Positions 18,385-27,789 of a stretch of DNA of 64,000 bases are shown here, piece after piece. Below the pieces are notes generated by a model. That model was not told the origin of the DNA. It ran no database searches and saw only the letters and a list, made by a program, of their open reading frames with translations. How positions within the stretch are numbered: the first letter of the stretch is position 1; every line of letters starts with the position of its first letter. The stretch covers positions 248,001 through 312,000 of the forward strand of contig CALTDI010000004.1 in NCBI GenBank assembly GCA_943842505.1, in the 5' to 3' direction. The position numbers were made by a program, and so were the translations under genes. Origin of the DNA: an uncultured Pseudomonadales bacterium. GTDB taxonomy: Bacteria > Pseudomonadota > Gammaproteobacteria > Pseudomonadales > Pseudohongiellaceae.

Positions 18385-20199
18385 TCAGTCTCTGTTTTCT
18401 GGAGTAACGCGTAGAATCTCTTTAACCGTCGTAATCCCGGCCGCTACTTTTTGTGCTCCGCTTAGGCGTAGACTTAGCATGCCTTCTTTGTAAGCCTGCT
18501 TACGGAGGGTGGGTAAGTCGCCCTTATTATCGGAGTGATTCTGCAAGGGTTCGGTGAATGGCATTACTTCGTAAATACCCTCGCGGCCTTTAAACCCCGT
18601 TTCACGGCACTCCAGACAGCCTACGGCATCATAGGCCTTCTTCGGCAGCTTCACTTTCCATGGGCGCGTCAATGCCTCCCAGACTTCTTCCTCTATCTGA
18701 GTTTCTACTTTGCAGTGCGGACAAAGAACTCGAACAAGACGCTGTGCCATGACACCAATAACGGTAGCTTTTATAAGATAGGAAGGCACCCCCAACTCCA
18801 ACAGACGAGTGATCGCAGACGGCGCGTCGTTGGTATGCAATGTTGTGAATACCAGGTGGCCGGTTAGAGCCGCCTGAATCGCCATCTCGGCGGTGGGCAG
18901 ATCACGCACCTCACCAATCATTATGATATCCGGGTCTTGTCGTAATAGGGCCTTCACACCATCGGCAAAATTTAGATCGATGTTCTCCTGCACCTGCATC
19001 TGGTTGAAAGTTTCTTCGACCATCTCGATCGGGTCTTCGATGGTACAGACGTTGACCTCTTCTGTAGCTAACATCTTAAGCGTTGAATATAGAGTCGTAG
19101 TCTTGCCGCTCCCCGTTGGCCCGGTAATGATTACAATGCCGTTGTTGTTCTTGATGATCTCTTTCCAGCGATTGAGATCTTCATTAATAAGGCCGAGTTC
19201 CTGAAATGGTTTCAACAATACTTCTGGATCGAAGATTCGCATTACTAGTTTTTCGCCAAAAGCTGTAGGCAAAGTAGAGAGCCTTAATTCTACTTCGTTG
19301 CCATTAGGGCTCTTGGTCTTGATCCTGCCATCTTGCGGTTTCCGTTTTTCGGCAACGTTCATTCGGCCTAAGATTTTAAGTCGACTCGTGACCGCCGCCA
19401 GCACTTGCATTGGCAAGGAATAGACCGTGTATAGCACGCCATCGATTCTAAAGCGCACGTTACCTTTCTCTCGCCTCGGCTCGATGTGGATATCACTGGC
19501 ACGCTGCTCGAACGCATACTGTAAGAGCCAATCAACAACATTGACTATATGTTTGTCATTCGCCTCTGGATCTTTGATATGACCCAACTCCAACATCTGC
19601 TCGAGGTTTCCGATGCCCTTCGAAGTCGATCCGGTTTCTTGTGCACGACTAATCGAACTGGAGAGGCTATACATCTCTGTAGTAAGTCGCTTGATTTCTA
19701 CCGGATTAGATACAACACGCACAATCTTCTTCTGCAGTACATGCTCTAGATCTGTTTCCCAGGAATCTATGTAAGGCTGCGCGCTGGCGATCTTCACTTC
19801 TGAGGTATCTACCTCTACAGCTAATATATGGTGCCGCTGAGTGAAGGCATAAGACATCACCTGGGTTACTTCGGCAGCATCGATCTTCAGTGGATCTATT
19901 CGATAGTATTCTTGGCCTGCTTGCGTGCTCAGGGCCATCGTCAGGGACTCGATGTCTAGCCTGCGCCCCGAGGACTTTTGATCTTCGATATGCAGATCGG
20001 CTATGTACTGAAGTATATGCTTGTCTCGATCTTCAACCGAACGGCGATTGTTGAGTACATAGTCGAAATCTTCTTGTTTAATTCGCCCATCGGCAAGCAG
20101 CCCACTAAGGAAGTCCTTCAAATCTAATTGGGAGTTTTTCTTGCGAGCAGGGTTTTTAACTTCATCGGTAGCTGTCATGTGATTCTTCTGCCGCGCCAA
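18385..20199 (-). CDS. GspE/PilB-type secretion ATPase (solitary)
   Basis: 604 aa hexameric-type ATPase. Residues ~70-170 look like a T2SSE N-terminal domain. The ATPase core has the Walker A IITGPTGSGKTTTLYSTL, the Asp box TIEDPIEMVEETFNQMQVQ, Walker B PDIIMIGEVRD, the His box ALTGHLVFTTLHTNDA and a tetracysteine zinc site (LCPHCK, GCLECRETGF). No pilin, prepilin peptidase, PilC/GspF or secretin gene is nearby, so its partners are elsewhere or it acts in a separate process. It is usually longer than 560 aa in solitary members. Substrate and complex are unknown. Confidence 0.88.
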   Translation of the reverse strand: MARQKNHMTATDEVKNPARKKNSQLDLKDFLSGLLADGRIKQEDFDYVLNNRRSVEDRDKHILQYIADLHIEDQKSSGRRLDIESLTMALSTQAGQEYYRIDPLKIDAAEVTQVMSYAFTQRHHILAVEVDTSEVKIASAQPYIDSWETDLEHVLQKKIVRVVSNPVEIKRLTTEMYSLSSSISRAQETGSTSKGIGNLEQMLELGHIKDPEANDKHIVNVVDWLLQYAFEQRASDIHIEPRREKGNVRFRIDGVLYTVYSLPMQVLAAVTSRLKILGRMNVAEKRKPQDGRIKTKSPNGNEVELRLSTLPTAFGEKLVMRIFDPEVLLKPFQELGLINEDLNRWKEIIKNNNGIVIITGPTGSGKTTTLYSTLKMLATEEVNVCTIEDPIEMVEETFNQMQVQENIDLNFADGVKALLRQDPDIIMIGEVRDLPTAEMAIQAALTGHLVFTTLHTNDAPSAITRLLELGVPSYLIKATVIGVMAQRLVRVLCPHCKVETQIEEEVWEALTRPWKVKLPKKAYDAVGCLECRETGFKGREGIYEVMPFTEPLQNHSDNKGDLPTLRKQAYKEGMLSLRLSGAQKVAAGITTVKEILRVTPENRD

Positions 20200-20363
20200 G
20201 TGATAATGAGATATCCAAGTTTAACCCCGCACCGAGCAAAAACAAACTCCAGGCAGGGCTAATTGGGATTGAGCGCACCGAACAGCGCACAGAGTACGGA
20301 GTCAGGGCCTTTCGAAGGGTATTGCCGCCACGATGATAAGGCCAGCGAAGGCCTGGCTACTGC

Positions 20364-21861
20364 TTATTCTATCAGCTTCACCCACTCACCCGCCTCGGGA
20401 GTGCCGCGGGGATAATAGCCATTGAGAAGGCGCAACGACCTTCCTCGCGCGATCGTTTGATTGAGCGGCTATGGATTGAGCGCACTAGCCGAAATCGAAG
20501 AATTCGCTTGCCTGAACGAACTTGATCTTCGCCTCAGTTGCCGAGCGATCTTCTCGCCCTGCTGATGTTCCCCTGAAGGTTCGAATTGATGCGAGCAGTA
20601 GTTCGTCGATCTCATCTACCGAGTCCGCGATCTGTTATCTCAGCCCTAAAAGTGAATACTCTGGAGCCATAAGTAGATAGCCGCTATTCTCTGGGTATTG
20701 CCAGTCTCCGGCGAGACGGCTACACCGGTATGTCCGACCAATCGATATTGTTCAAGCTTCTCAGACTTTTGCAGCTGGCTATCCCCAGCTTATCCGTTAA
20801 TAAACAGACGAGGCTCGATATTCTCCTGTATTCGCTGCGCCTCGATACGAATAGTTCCGCGTTCTGGGTTAGACGCCGTAACCGTCGTTGTAGTCTCATC
20901 AATCTGCCACTCATCAGGGAATACGACGGTATAGCCAAGCAAGTCTTGATAGTAGCGATTACTCTCATCAACGCTTTTTGTTGCGTTACTTTTACCATAA
21001 ATAAGGCCGTCTAGGTTTTCGCGAAACTTCTCATTATCAATTTGAGCAACATTAGTGTCTAGCTTACCAGCCTTAGCAATTATCTCTTGAAGTCTGCGAT
21101 CAGTTCGTGGGTGACTTGAGAATGAGCCGTGGTATCCGCCACCGCGTCCCTATTACATGCTGGGCGAAGTTCTCGTAGCTTTTCAGCATTGAAAGCATAT
21201 CGAAAACGGCTTCGGGTTCGTAGCCAGACTCGAGCAAATATTCTGCTGCCAATCCATCAGCTTCAAGTTCAAGTTCTCGGCCAAATCCTGACGAAGCTGC
21301 TCGCGCCAATATAGAGCCTAATTCAGCCAGCTGGGATCCTATATAACCGCTTCGCGTAGCTACTCCTGTGACAAGTCCTACCGCTGTTGCTGCACTCCTG
21401 CCCAATGTGTCTTTATTACCTTGCCGTTGAAAGTGGCGTGCTGATACATGCCCAACTTCATGCCCTAGTAGTGCCGCGAGCTGGGCTTCAGAATTTAGAA
21501 GGCCTAGGATTCCGCGGGTAACATAGATATACCCGCCGGGCGATGCAAAGGCATTTATTTCCTCATTATCGAGGATGAAAAACTGATAGCCAATGTCTGG
21601 CTGTCCACTCGATTCCACTATCCGAGCCCCAACATGACGCACATATTCTAAGAGCGATTCATCTTGGTATAAGGATTGTGTTTTTAATAGGTTTTCATGC
21701 TGCAGCGCCCCAATTTCCTTTAGGCGTGCCTCAGAAGTAAAAGTGGTAATGGTAGCCGTCTTATTCTTTTGTGATGCAGAGCATGAAGAGACAATAAAAA
21801 TAAGAATAGTGGCGAAAAAAACAGGCCGCAGAACTCGCATGGCAAAGAGTTTTACTATCAA
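20364..21861 (-). pseudogene. M48 family metalloprotease lipoprotein, degenerate (3 frameshifts, 3 stops)
   Basis: The N-terminus is a lipoprotein (hydrophobic run, SSCSAS lipobox, Cys27) followed by an M48 gluzincin domain with LLGHEVGHVSARHF (HEXXH) and the Glu ligand in ELELEADGLAAEY. Reading on, homologous-looking sequence jumps frame near 21147 (continuing RGGGYHGSFSSHPRTDRRLQ), hits an in-frame TAA at 20790-20792, jumps near 20694, hits TAA at 20635-20637 and TAG at 20485-20487, jumps again near 20430, and ends with LRLLNGYYPRGTPEAGEW and TAA at 20364-20366. The extent fits a ~480-500 aa protein of the type with a C-terminal peptidoglycan- or envelope-associated tail. Three stops plus three shifts argue for real decay. 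It is the last gene of the envelope cluster. Confidence 0.75.
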
Positions 21862-21910
21862 TAAATTTGGGGCAGATTAAATTCATTAGAGTTCCAGATG
21901 TCTTATATTA

Positions 21911-22577
21911 TTAACTACCGTTTACAAATTCTTTGAGTTGAGTTGCCAGTCGCGAGCAGGCGTTAGCCTCAACTCTGGCTATTAGCGGTATCGGGATAAC
22001 AAGTGCAGGGAGATAAGACTGGCCTGTCGCATCGGTGCTTATGGTCCCTACGTTGGATAGGAGCCGACATCCCAGACTCGCGCGTCGAAGTTGGCGTCAT
22101 CCTCCCAGTACCGAAGCCAAAGCAGCCTGCGCCGCCGGGGCCTATCGTACAGGATATCGATCCGCTGCGATCGGTAGTCTCTGTAGATCCGTCTAACCAT
22201 ACGATGTAGCGTATGCCTAACTCGGTCATCCTTCGGCCACTAGCATCTTCGGTCATAAGGCGTTCCAGGTCGCGGCTTCGCAGAGGAGCGGTTCTCGGCT
22301 CGAACCAGGGAAACATCGCGTCGACGAATTCCTGTTCGGGAACGATGCTAATGGCATCATCACCACGGGTCATGCGCTCGCCTACGCAATCTACGAATTC
22401 GGAACGAGTCTCATAGTCGCTAGCCTGTCGTCGCCCAAGAATAACTACAGACTCATTATTCTCGATGCCGGTTTCACCCTGACGAAACTCATCGATAGTC
22501 GTGGTAGTGCAAGAGGCAAGCCCAAGCAAAAACAATAGAGCAGTGCCTATCTTATTGATCTCTGGATAGTGCTTCAT
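21911..22577 (-). CDS. Lipoprotein of unknown function, two frameshifts
   Basis: Signal peptide with lipobox LGLASC (Cys23). The body continues in the first frame to GPGGAGCFGFGT, then must shift near 22105-22110 to read WEDDANFDARVWDVGSYPT, then near 22048-22054 to read GTISTDATGQSYLPAL and IARVEANACSRLATQLKEF, ending at 21911. The three parts join into ~220 aa with no overlap loss, and each junction is explained by one missing base. An outer-membrane or periplasmic lipoprotein is likely. It lies between the M48 gene and another lipoprotein in the envelope cluster. No family assigned with confidence. Confidence 0.6.
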
Positions 22578-22624
22578 AATAGTCCTTGTGTGAATCGGCT
22601 CATGCGATAACTCTTAGCTTTCTG

Positions 22625-23254
22625 TCATAGGGTGTTTAACCAGTCTCTAACTTCCGGGACTTGAGTCAAAGCTTAATGAGAAAGCTCGAAGCCAAATCGC
22701 GCAGTGCTACCACGGCGGCATCATTGATTGACCGCTCAGCGGAGCGCATACGATTCGATCGGCGTCTTGCCATAGGAGGTCAACACCCAGTCGGCTATAT
22801 ACTCTCCATCGGTTGCCATCAGGCGCATATTGTATTTTATCCAAACTTCGTACACATCCAACTTGGTCTTGCTGGGCAGGGCCAGCTGGAACTCTTCAAT
22901 GAGTGGAGCGAAGATAGCATCTACGCCTAGCATCTCCGCTTCTTCCAGAGAGCCCACCACCACTACCTCATCGAACATAGCCGGCAGAACTGCGTTGAAT
23001 AACTCCACATGAGATTGCCCACTGGCGATATTGTATTCTTCCGTACCGGTTTCAGAATATTCGATATAGGCAAATTCGGTGAGAGCCGAATCATAAAAGA
23101 CGGCCACCGAAAGCGGTAGTGGGCTGATATTAGGAGTGGGGAAGCTACCCTGGATCACGACATTGTTCACACCACAAGCAGATAGGCTGATTGCCGCAAG
23201 CACCGCAAGAACCCTCGTTCCCAACCCTGCCATCATTTGTCTTACTCTTTGCAT
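22625..23254 (-). CDS. Lipoprotein of unknown function, frame broken near C-terminus
   Basis: The first ~172 codons read MQRVRQMMAGLGTRVLAVLA..., with lipobox ISLSAC (Cys27) and a soluble part (ISPLPLSVAVFYDSALTEF, VELFNAVLPAMFDEVVVV). After TPIESYALR the frame stops at 22736. The next frame continues as AERSINDAAVVALRDLASS and, after another shift near 22675, as TQVPEVRDWLNTL, ending at TGA 22625-22627. The net shift is zero, so the intact gene would encode ~210 aa. Not recognised as a named family. Its place directly after the vWA pair suggests an outer-membrane partner of that complex. Confidence 0.6.
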
Positions 23255-23308
23255 GTTGAACCTTGCTCTGTAGCGCTGCTCTTTTGCAGCCTCTTTGCCA
23301 CCGGCTTA

Positions 23309-24320
23309 TTACTGAAAATCATTCAGACCTACAAATGTACCACCATTTCGCTGCGTCATCTCGCGCATTAGCGTGGAATAACGATAAACACTCTGCTTGG
23401 AATCGCGCTTGGCCAGGCAGAATATCACAGGAAAGCCAATGCCGTGTATCCGCACCAGCCTGTCTCCGTTCTCATCTTCCACATTAATGCGGTCAATCTG
23501 TCTGCAGCACCTCTTGAATAGACCCGCCAGGTTGAAAATCATCACCGATTACATAGATACTAATTTTCTTATCCGGTGAATAGAACGTATTGATAGCCCG
23601 TGTCACTCCTTCTACAGGGCTACTATTACTAAAAGGGTTCCATGTTCGCAGTGTGGATATAATATTATTGCGAGTTCCTGGCGTATCCGGGATCCACTGG
23701 CCGCGATAGGACGCGAACATGTAGTCGCCCATGTCATTCATGATCTGAATGCCCTTTACCTCCGGATAGACATTTAACGTGTCCTCAATCACCCCCAACA
23801 TCTTGTTCCAGGCGTTGCCGAACATACTTCCCGATGTGTCGATAACGAAGATAATGTATTCACTGTCCACCGGCACCCCGCCTATTGCATTGTTTTCCGG
23901 GGCACTGCTGTTTGCGAGCAAGCGTTGCATCTCTTCGGTCATACTCTGCTGGGCTATAGCGAGTCGGCCCATCTCATCGGTGATCTCACTCGATAGTTGA
24001 TTCGACGTTTGATAACGGCCCTGCACATCACTCAGATCCCGCTGCAAGCGAGCGATTCGGTCCTTCATCGCAGAGAGTTGTTCCTGCTTGGCGTTCAAGT
24101 CACGATTCAGAATCGTGGTCTCTCCACGTATGGCGAACAGCTGCTCCTGCAGCTCGGTGATCGCGCCTTCCGGCGGCACATCCACAAACTCGATAGAGAT
24201 AGGCTCTCCGGACTTTGTAATCATCAGCAAGATAATCATCGCACCGAAGCCACAGGCAGCCACGTCCAGGAACGACACTGAAAAAGAATCTGTTTCTCCG
24301 CGTTTACGTCTCATGGCCAA
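23309..24320 (-). CDS. TolR/ExbD-like transmembrane protein with von Willebrand A domain (frameshifted)
   Basis: About 337 aa if the frame is repaired. Residues 1-12 are basic/polar and cytoplasmic; ~13-35 form one transmembrane helix beginning SVSFLDVAACGFGAM, where Asp19 aligns with the proton-binding Asp of TolR/ExbD. A coiled coil follows (~55-135), then a vWA domain with the MIDAS DxSxS as FVIDTSGSMFGNAW. The frame shifts by +1 near 23493-23505; the first frame ends at 23493, while the other frame carries the last ~75 residues (IDRINVEDENGDRLVRIHG, RREMTQRNGG-type end) to 23309. It overlaps the preceding vWA gene by 10 nt. It likely pairs with that protein inside the ExbB-like channel. 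Confidence 0.78.
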
Positions 24321-25411
24321 TCCTTCGAGGGGCTAATAAATGACCCACTCGTGTACTGTGCGAGTTGCCAGTAGGCAGCCGCCGCACTCGGGTCTCCTTC
24401 CAGCGGAAGCAGCACAACATTAACGGGTATACCCTGCGGCAACTCTTCTATCGCCTCTTCATACAGCTCTATCCTCTGCGATGGGGTCACCAAGGCATCC
24501 CGCGACCCGCGATCGCTTAGAGTGGGCAGACCGTCAGTAATCAAGAAAATATTGTCAGGCCGCGGTGACATATTAGCGACAGCCTTGAAAACCTGCTCTA
24601 AATTGGTGCCATTTTCTGGCACGATTTGCTTTACATTATCAATCGCTGTATTCAGCTGATCTCGATCTGCCACTTCCTGCCAACTGTCTCGGTCGCCACT
24701 CAATACAGACTCGAGCTCCTCATTAAATTCCCATATCTGGTAGCGACTCGTTATCGGTAGCTGGGTACTGATCCAATCTACAGTCTTGACTACTCTTTGC
24801 CACTTAGGCGCCTGCCTCTTGCGCTCTGCCGACATATTGCGGGTACGAATAATATTCACCAGCGTACTGTCGAGCATGCTCGCAGAGCTGTCTATTAGTA
24901 TTAGAATACGCTGTCCGCCCAAAAACAGACCAGAAAGGTACTGCCGATTTCCATCACCCAGAAACTGGCGCGCACTATTACCGTCCTGCTCGAAGGCACT
25001 AGCCTGCAGTCGCAGTAGTTCCTCTTCCAGGGCTTGCACATCGGCGCGCAGTTTTGCTATGTCCTCTTCGCTGGCAACGCTTGAATTTTCCAATGCCGCC
25101 AGTTCTTGCAAGAAAGTCTGTAGTTGTTCCTGTATCTGTCTCGCCAGGCCCTCGGCGGTAACCACCTCGAAGCTAACATCGGAGAAGGTGTTGCGCAGTG
25201 CGACCAATCCCAGCTCACCGTCTCTCACCTCTTCTCGCAGTAGATTTACCTCGGCAGCCAGATCGGGATTCTGCTCTGAGGGGGTTTGACTGCTGGTGTG
25301 ATCCAGAATCAGGAAAATCAGAATCACAGCACCAAAGCCACAGAACATGACATCCAGAAATGCCAGGCTGATAGGGTTTAGACTTCGTCGTTTCGACTTG
25401 GTGCTAGCCAT
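24311..25411 (-). CDS. TolR/ExbD-like transmembrane protein with von Willebrand A domain
   Basis: 366 aa, intact. Basic N-terminus, one transmembrane helix (~13-36) starting ISLAFLDVMFCGFGAVIL; Asp20 matches the conserved helix Asp of TolR/ExbD (FIDV pattern). Residues ~45-138 are charged, heptad-like coiled coil. The vWA domain starts near 165 with LILIDSSASMLDS (MIDAS D174, S176, S178), then ENGTNLEQVF (MIDAS Thr region) and FLITDGLPTLSD (MIDAS Asp). By TolR topology the vWA domain is periplasmic. It overlaps the actin-like gene upstream by 8 nt and the second vWA gene by 10 nt, giving tight translational coupling. Confidence 0.82.
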   Translation of the reverse strand: MASTKSKRRSLNPISLAFLDVMFCGFGAVILIFLILDHTSSQTPSEQNPDLAAEVNLLREEVRDGELGLVALRNTFSDVSFEVVTAEGLARQIQEQLQTFLQELAALENSSVASEEDIAKLRADVQALEEELLRLQASAFEQDGNSARQFLGDGNRQYLSGLFLGGQRILILIDSSASMLDSTLVNIIRTRNMSAERKRQAPKWQRVVKTVDWISTQLPITSRYQIWEFNEELESVLSGDRDSWQEVADRDQLNTAIDNVKQIVPENGTNLEQVFKAVANMSPRPDNIFLITDGLPTLSDRGSRDALVTPSQRIELYEEAIEELPQGIPVNVVLLPLEGDPSAAAAYWQLAQYTSGSFISPSKDWP

Positions 25412-26696
25412 TGCTTACCTGTATTAAACGAATTGTCTCACTCCCCTGTGCAGCTTGAATCAGGTCACCGAGGCTAAGCTCATGTCTCCCACTACGCTTT
25501 TTCTGATTCAATAGAAACTCTTGCTCACCGCTGTCTACATAGAAGCCACCCTTGTGCGCTTCTATTCTCCCTAGCTTCTCGGGAAGCTCTATAGAGCCCA
25601 GCGGAATAGCAGTACTGCCGATTAGCACATGCGTCGCCCGCTCCTGGGCCCCCTCATTCGACTTCCTGAGAGAAGGTTTGTGCGCTGCCGATTTCGCTTC
25701 GGCCTTAGGCAGTGAAGTGATTAATTGAATCTGGCCTTCGCCCTTCACGATGCTGTCTCTATTTTGCACAATAGCTCTACTGATTGCGTCAGCTGGAACT
25801 AGTTCCAAATCGAAGCTCTGGCCCAGAAACGAGTGAAGCCCGGGTAGTTCGGCAAACTCGGGACTCAGTAGTATCTTGCTTTGACCTGCCACCGCGAGTT
25901 CGGCGATCTGTTGCCCGATACTCTTGTAGTGTCTCGATAGATTATTAATTAAGCTTTCTCTAGGCATCTTCGCCGTGTGCACAGCAGTGTTAGCCTTCAG
26001 TTCAAGCATCAAGCTGTTCTGGTCGGTATCGTTATGGCGCAGCCAATCAGGTAGAGCATTATAGAGTTGTTGCTCCGACTCGGCGTCATGCTGTGGATTG
26101 AATCGACACTGCTGAATAAATAGCCCGGTAGCCAACTGCATCATCAGGTCCATAAAATTTTGACTGCCTACGCTGGGAACCTGTATCACGGACTCTCGCG
26201 TCAGCTGATTATCCCGCGCGATAATTTTGGTGAGCACAACCTGGTGCAGCTGCATCTCTGCATAAATAATAGATTCGGCATGTCCGGCCCAGTAGGCAGC
26301 CCCTAGTGCCGAGTCCACCATGCCTATGGTGTTAAAGGGGCTAGACTTGGCCAGCCCCAGCAAGATTGCGAGCTGCTGGTGCGTGAAATTTCCAGGCACA
26401 GCAAATATCATATCTGCATCCACGCCGCCTTCCTCGGCCAAATGCAGCAGGTGTGCATAGGCGATGTCGGCAGCATGACGAATACCAACCGCATGGCTGA
26501 TAGGGTCCAGACTAAGCTCATGTAAATACTTGTTATAACTGTTAGTTGGCTGCAGCCTAGCCTGTTGTTTGGCAATCTCTCCCAGCTGCAGCTGCTTGTT
26601 GCCGGCCAGCGCAAAGCCGGGGCTCTCTACGAGAATTCCCGACTCATCCCCAACTCGAAGGGCGTTATCGTTTAACTCGATAACCTTCAAACTCAT
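25404..26696 (-). CDS. Degenerate actin/Hsp70-fold protein with FHA-like tail
   Basis: 430 aa. The segment FAVPGNFTHQQLAILLGLA followed ~15 residues on by MVDSALGAAYWAG matches the Hsp70/actin-superfamily pattern (VPa.f....r......a.l....l.e..aaA..yg). The usual glycine-rich phosphate loops are missing: the N-terminus reads VIELNDNALRVGD and the second loop IIYAEMQLHQVVL, so ATP binding is doubtful. The last ~70 residues (HVLIGSTAIPLG, GGFYVDSGEQEFLLNQKK, HELSLGDLIQ) resemble an FHA-type beta sandwich. It lies 2 nt after the channel-subunit stop, so the two are coupled. Probably a cytosolic partner of the channel. Family call moderate. Confidence 0.6.
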   Translation of the reverse strand: MSLKVIELNDNALRVGDESGILVESPGFALAGNKQLQLGEIAKQQARLQPTNSYNKYLHELSLDPISHAVGIRHAADIAYAHLLHLAEEGGVDADMIFAVPGNFTHQQLAILLGLAKSSPFNTIGMVDSALGAAYWAGHAESIIYAEMQLHQVVLTKIIARDNQLTRESVIQVPSVGSQNFMDLMMQLATGLFIQQCRFNPQHDAESEQQLYNALPDWLRHNDTDQNSLMLELKANTAVHTAKMPRESLINNLSRHYKSIGQQIAELAVAGQSKILLSPEFAELPGLHSFLGQSFDLELVPADAISRAIVQNRDSIVKGEGQIQLITSLPKAEAKSAAHKPSLRKSNEGAQERATHVLIGSTAIPLGSIELPEKLGRIEAHKGGFYVDSGEQEFLLNQKKRSGRHELSLGDLIQAAQGSETIRLIQVSNG

Positions 26697-26698
26697 TT

Positions 26699-27508
26699 TC
26701 AGCTGTCCTTCTGTGGCACCTGGAGGTGCCTGAGCATTCTTTCGTCGCAGTAGGTCTGACAGTCCAATACCAGCCTGTCTTGAATCAGTTGCAGCTGGTG
26801 CAACACAAACATCAGCAAGATGCTGACCACCAGGGCTACGAATGTTGAATTAAAGGCCACGCCCAAGCTTACCGTAACACCGACTATGTCTCCGCTTACT
26901 GCCTGGTAGGCCTGCCCTAGGGCGGTACCGATACCACGTACAGTTCCGAGGAAGCCAATAGAGGGAATTGCCCAGGCAATATAACGAACGATGGTTAATT
27001 CCGTTTCCATGCGATCCGCTTCGGTATCGCAGGTCACTTTTATGGTGGTAGCAACGTCTTGAATATTCTGCGTGGATTGAAATCTATGCAATCCGGCAAG
27101 TAGCGCCCTGGGCAGGAGAAACTGCCTCTCCGAGTCCGGTAAAGCCTGTACCGGTCGCGCATAGTTGCGCGCATCCTCGGGCAATATACTTGCCCCATCG
27201 GAAACATTGATCAGCGTCCTTTCCAGAAGCGCCCTCTCCTTCAATGTCTGCTGAGTCTTCATGCCGATGATAGAGAGAGCCCACAGCAATAATATGATGC
27301 ATGTCTCTTGTTCGAAGTCGCGCATAATTATATATACCGAGCGTTCCGGTACGAAATTGGGGTCCGTTTGCTGGAGCACGTTTTGCTGCTCTTGAATCAG
27401 ATCGGCATTCGGCCGTATCACCGCCACGTAGGCCGCATGAACAACGATCACTGCAATAATCAGTGCCGCGACTTGATAGAGCGCTTCCGATAACAACCTT
27501 TGCTTCAT
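26699..27508 (-). CDS. MotA/TolQ/ExbB proton-channel family protein
   Basis: 269 aa inner-membrane protein with hydrophobic helices at ~10-32, ~70-86, ~178-205 and ~215-243. The diagnostic stretch is IPSIGFLGTVRGIGTALGQA followed by VTVSLGVAFNSTFVALVV, matching the TM2-TM3 of ExbB/TolQ/MotA that surround the partner's proton-binding Asp. A cytoplasmic loop of ~90 residues between helix 2 and 3 is typical. No TolA, TonB, TolR of normal form or flagellar genes are near; the two downstream TolR-like vWA proteins are the obvious partners. Confidence 0.88.
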   Translation of the reverse strand: MKQRLLSEALYQVAALIIAVIVVHAAYVAVIRPNADLIQEQQNVLQQTDPNFVPERSVYIIMRDFEQETCIILLLWALSIIGMKTQQTLKERALLERTLINVSDGASILPEDARNYARPVQALPDSERQFLLPRALLAGLHRFQSTQNIQDVATTIKVTCDTEADRMETELTIVRYIAWAIPSIGFLGTVRGIGTALGQAYQAVSGDIVGVTVSLGVAFNSTFVALVVSILLMFVLHQLQLIQDRLVLDCQTYCDERMLRHLQVPQKDS

Positions 27509-27539
27509 ACTAATTCCTTGGCTTACTTGTTCTGTGAAT

Positions 27540-27785
27540 CTAAATATCTACGGGAAATGAAACACCCAAGTCCTGCGAAATTTGCTCCGTTGGAATAAAA
27601 CGAACGGAGGAATCGGCCTCGTCTTCATCTGCTTCAGTAACTTCGGCGGCGATCAGCTCATCGCCCTCAAGCAAAGACTCTGAGTTCGAATCTTGCTGAT
27701 CTGTAGCTTGGGAAGGTGGATCATTCTCTGCTCCAAGACCGAGCTGCCAAAAACATAGCAAGGCGAACAACAAAAGTTTACGCAT
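27540..27785 (-). CDS. Small acidic secreted protein
   Basis: 81 aa with a clean signal peptide (RKLLLFALLCFWQLGLGAEN) and a short, very acidic mature part (ESLLEGDELIAAEVTEADED...). No lipobox or domain. The stop of the PEGA/FGE gene is 4 nt upstream of its ATG and the ExbB-like gene starts 31 nt downstream, so it is inside the operon. Its genuine status is supported by the signal peptide and spacing, but no homologue is recalled. It may be a periplasmic linker or a lineage-specific subunit. Confidence 0.6.
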   Translation of the reverse strand: MRKLLLFALLCFWQLGLGAENDPPSQATDQQDSNSESLLEGDELIAAEVTEADEDEADSSVRFIPTEQISQDLGVSFPVDI

Positions 27786-27789
27786 GATT

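Noticed and set aside
20720..20998. 92-codon minus-strand frame
   Set aside because: The M48 homologous sequence is in another frame over the same bases.
23309..23545. Separate 78-aa gene downstream of the second vWA gene
   Set aside because: It reads as the frameshifted C-terminus of the vWA protein and overlaps its end.
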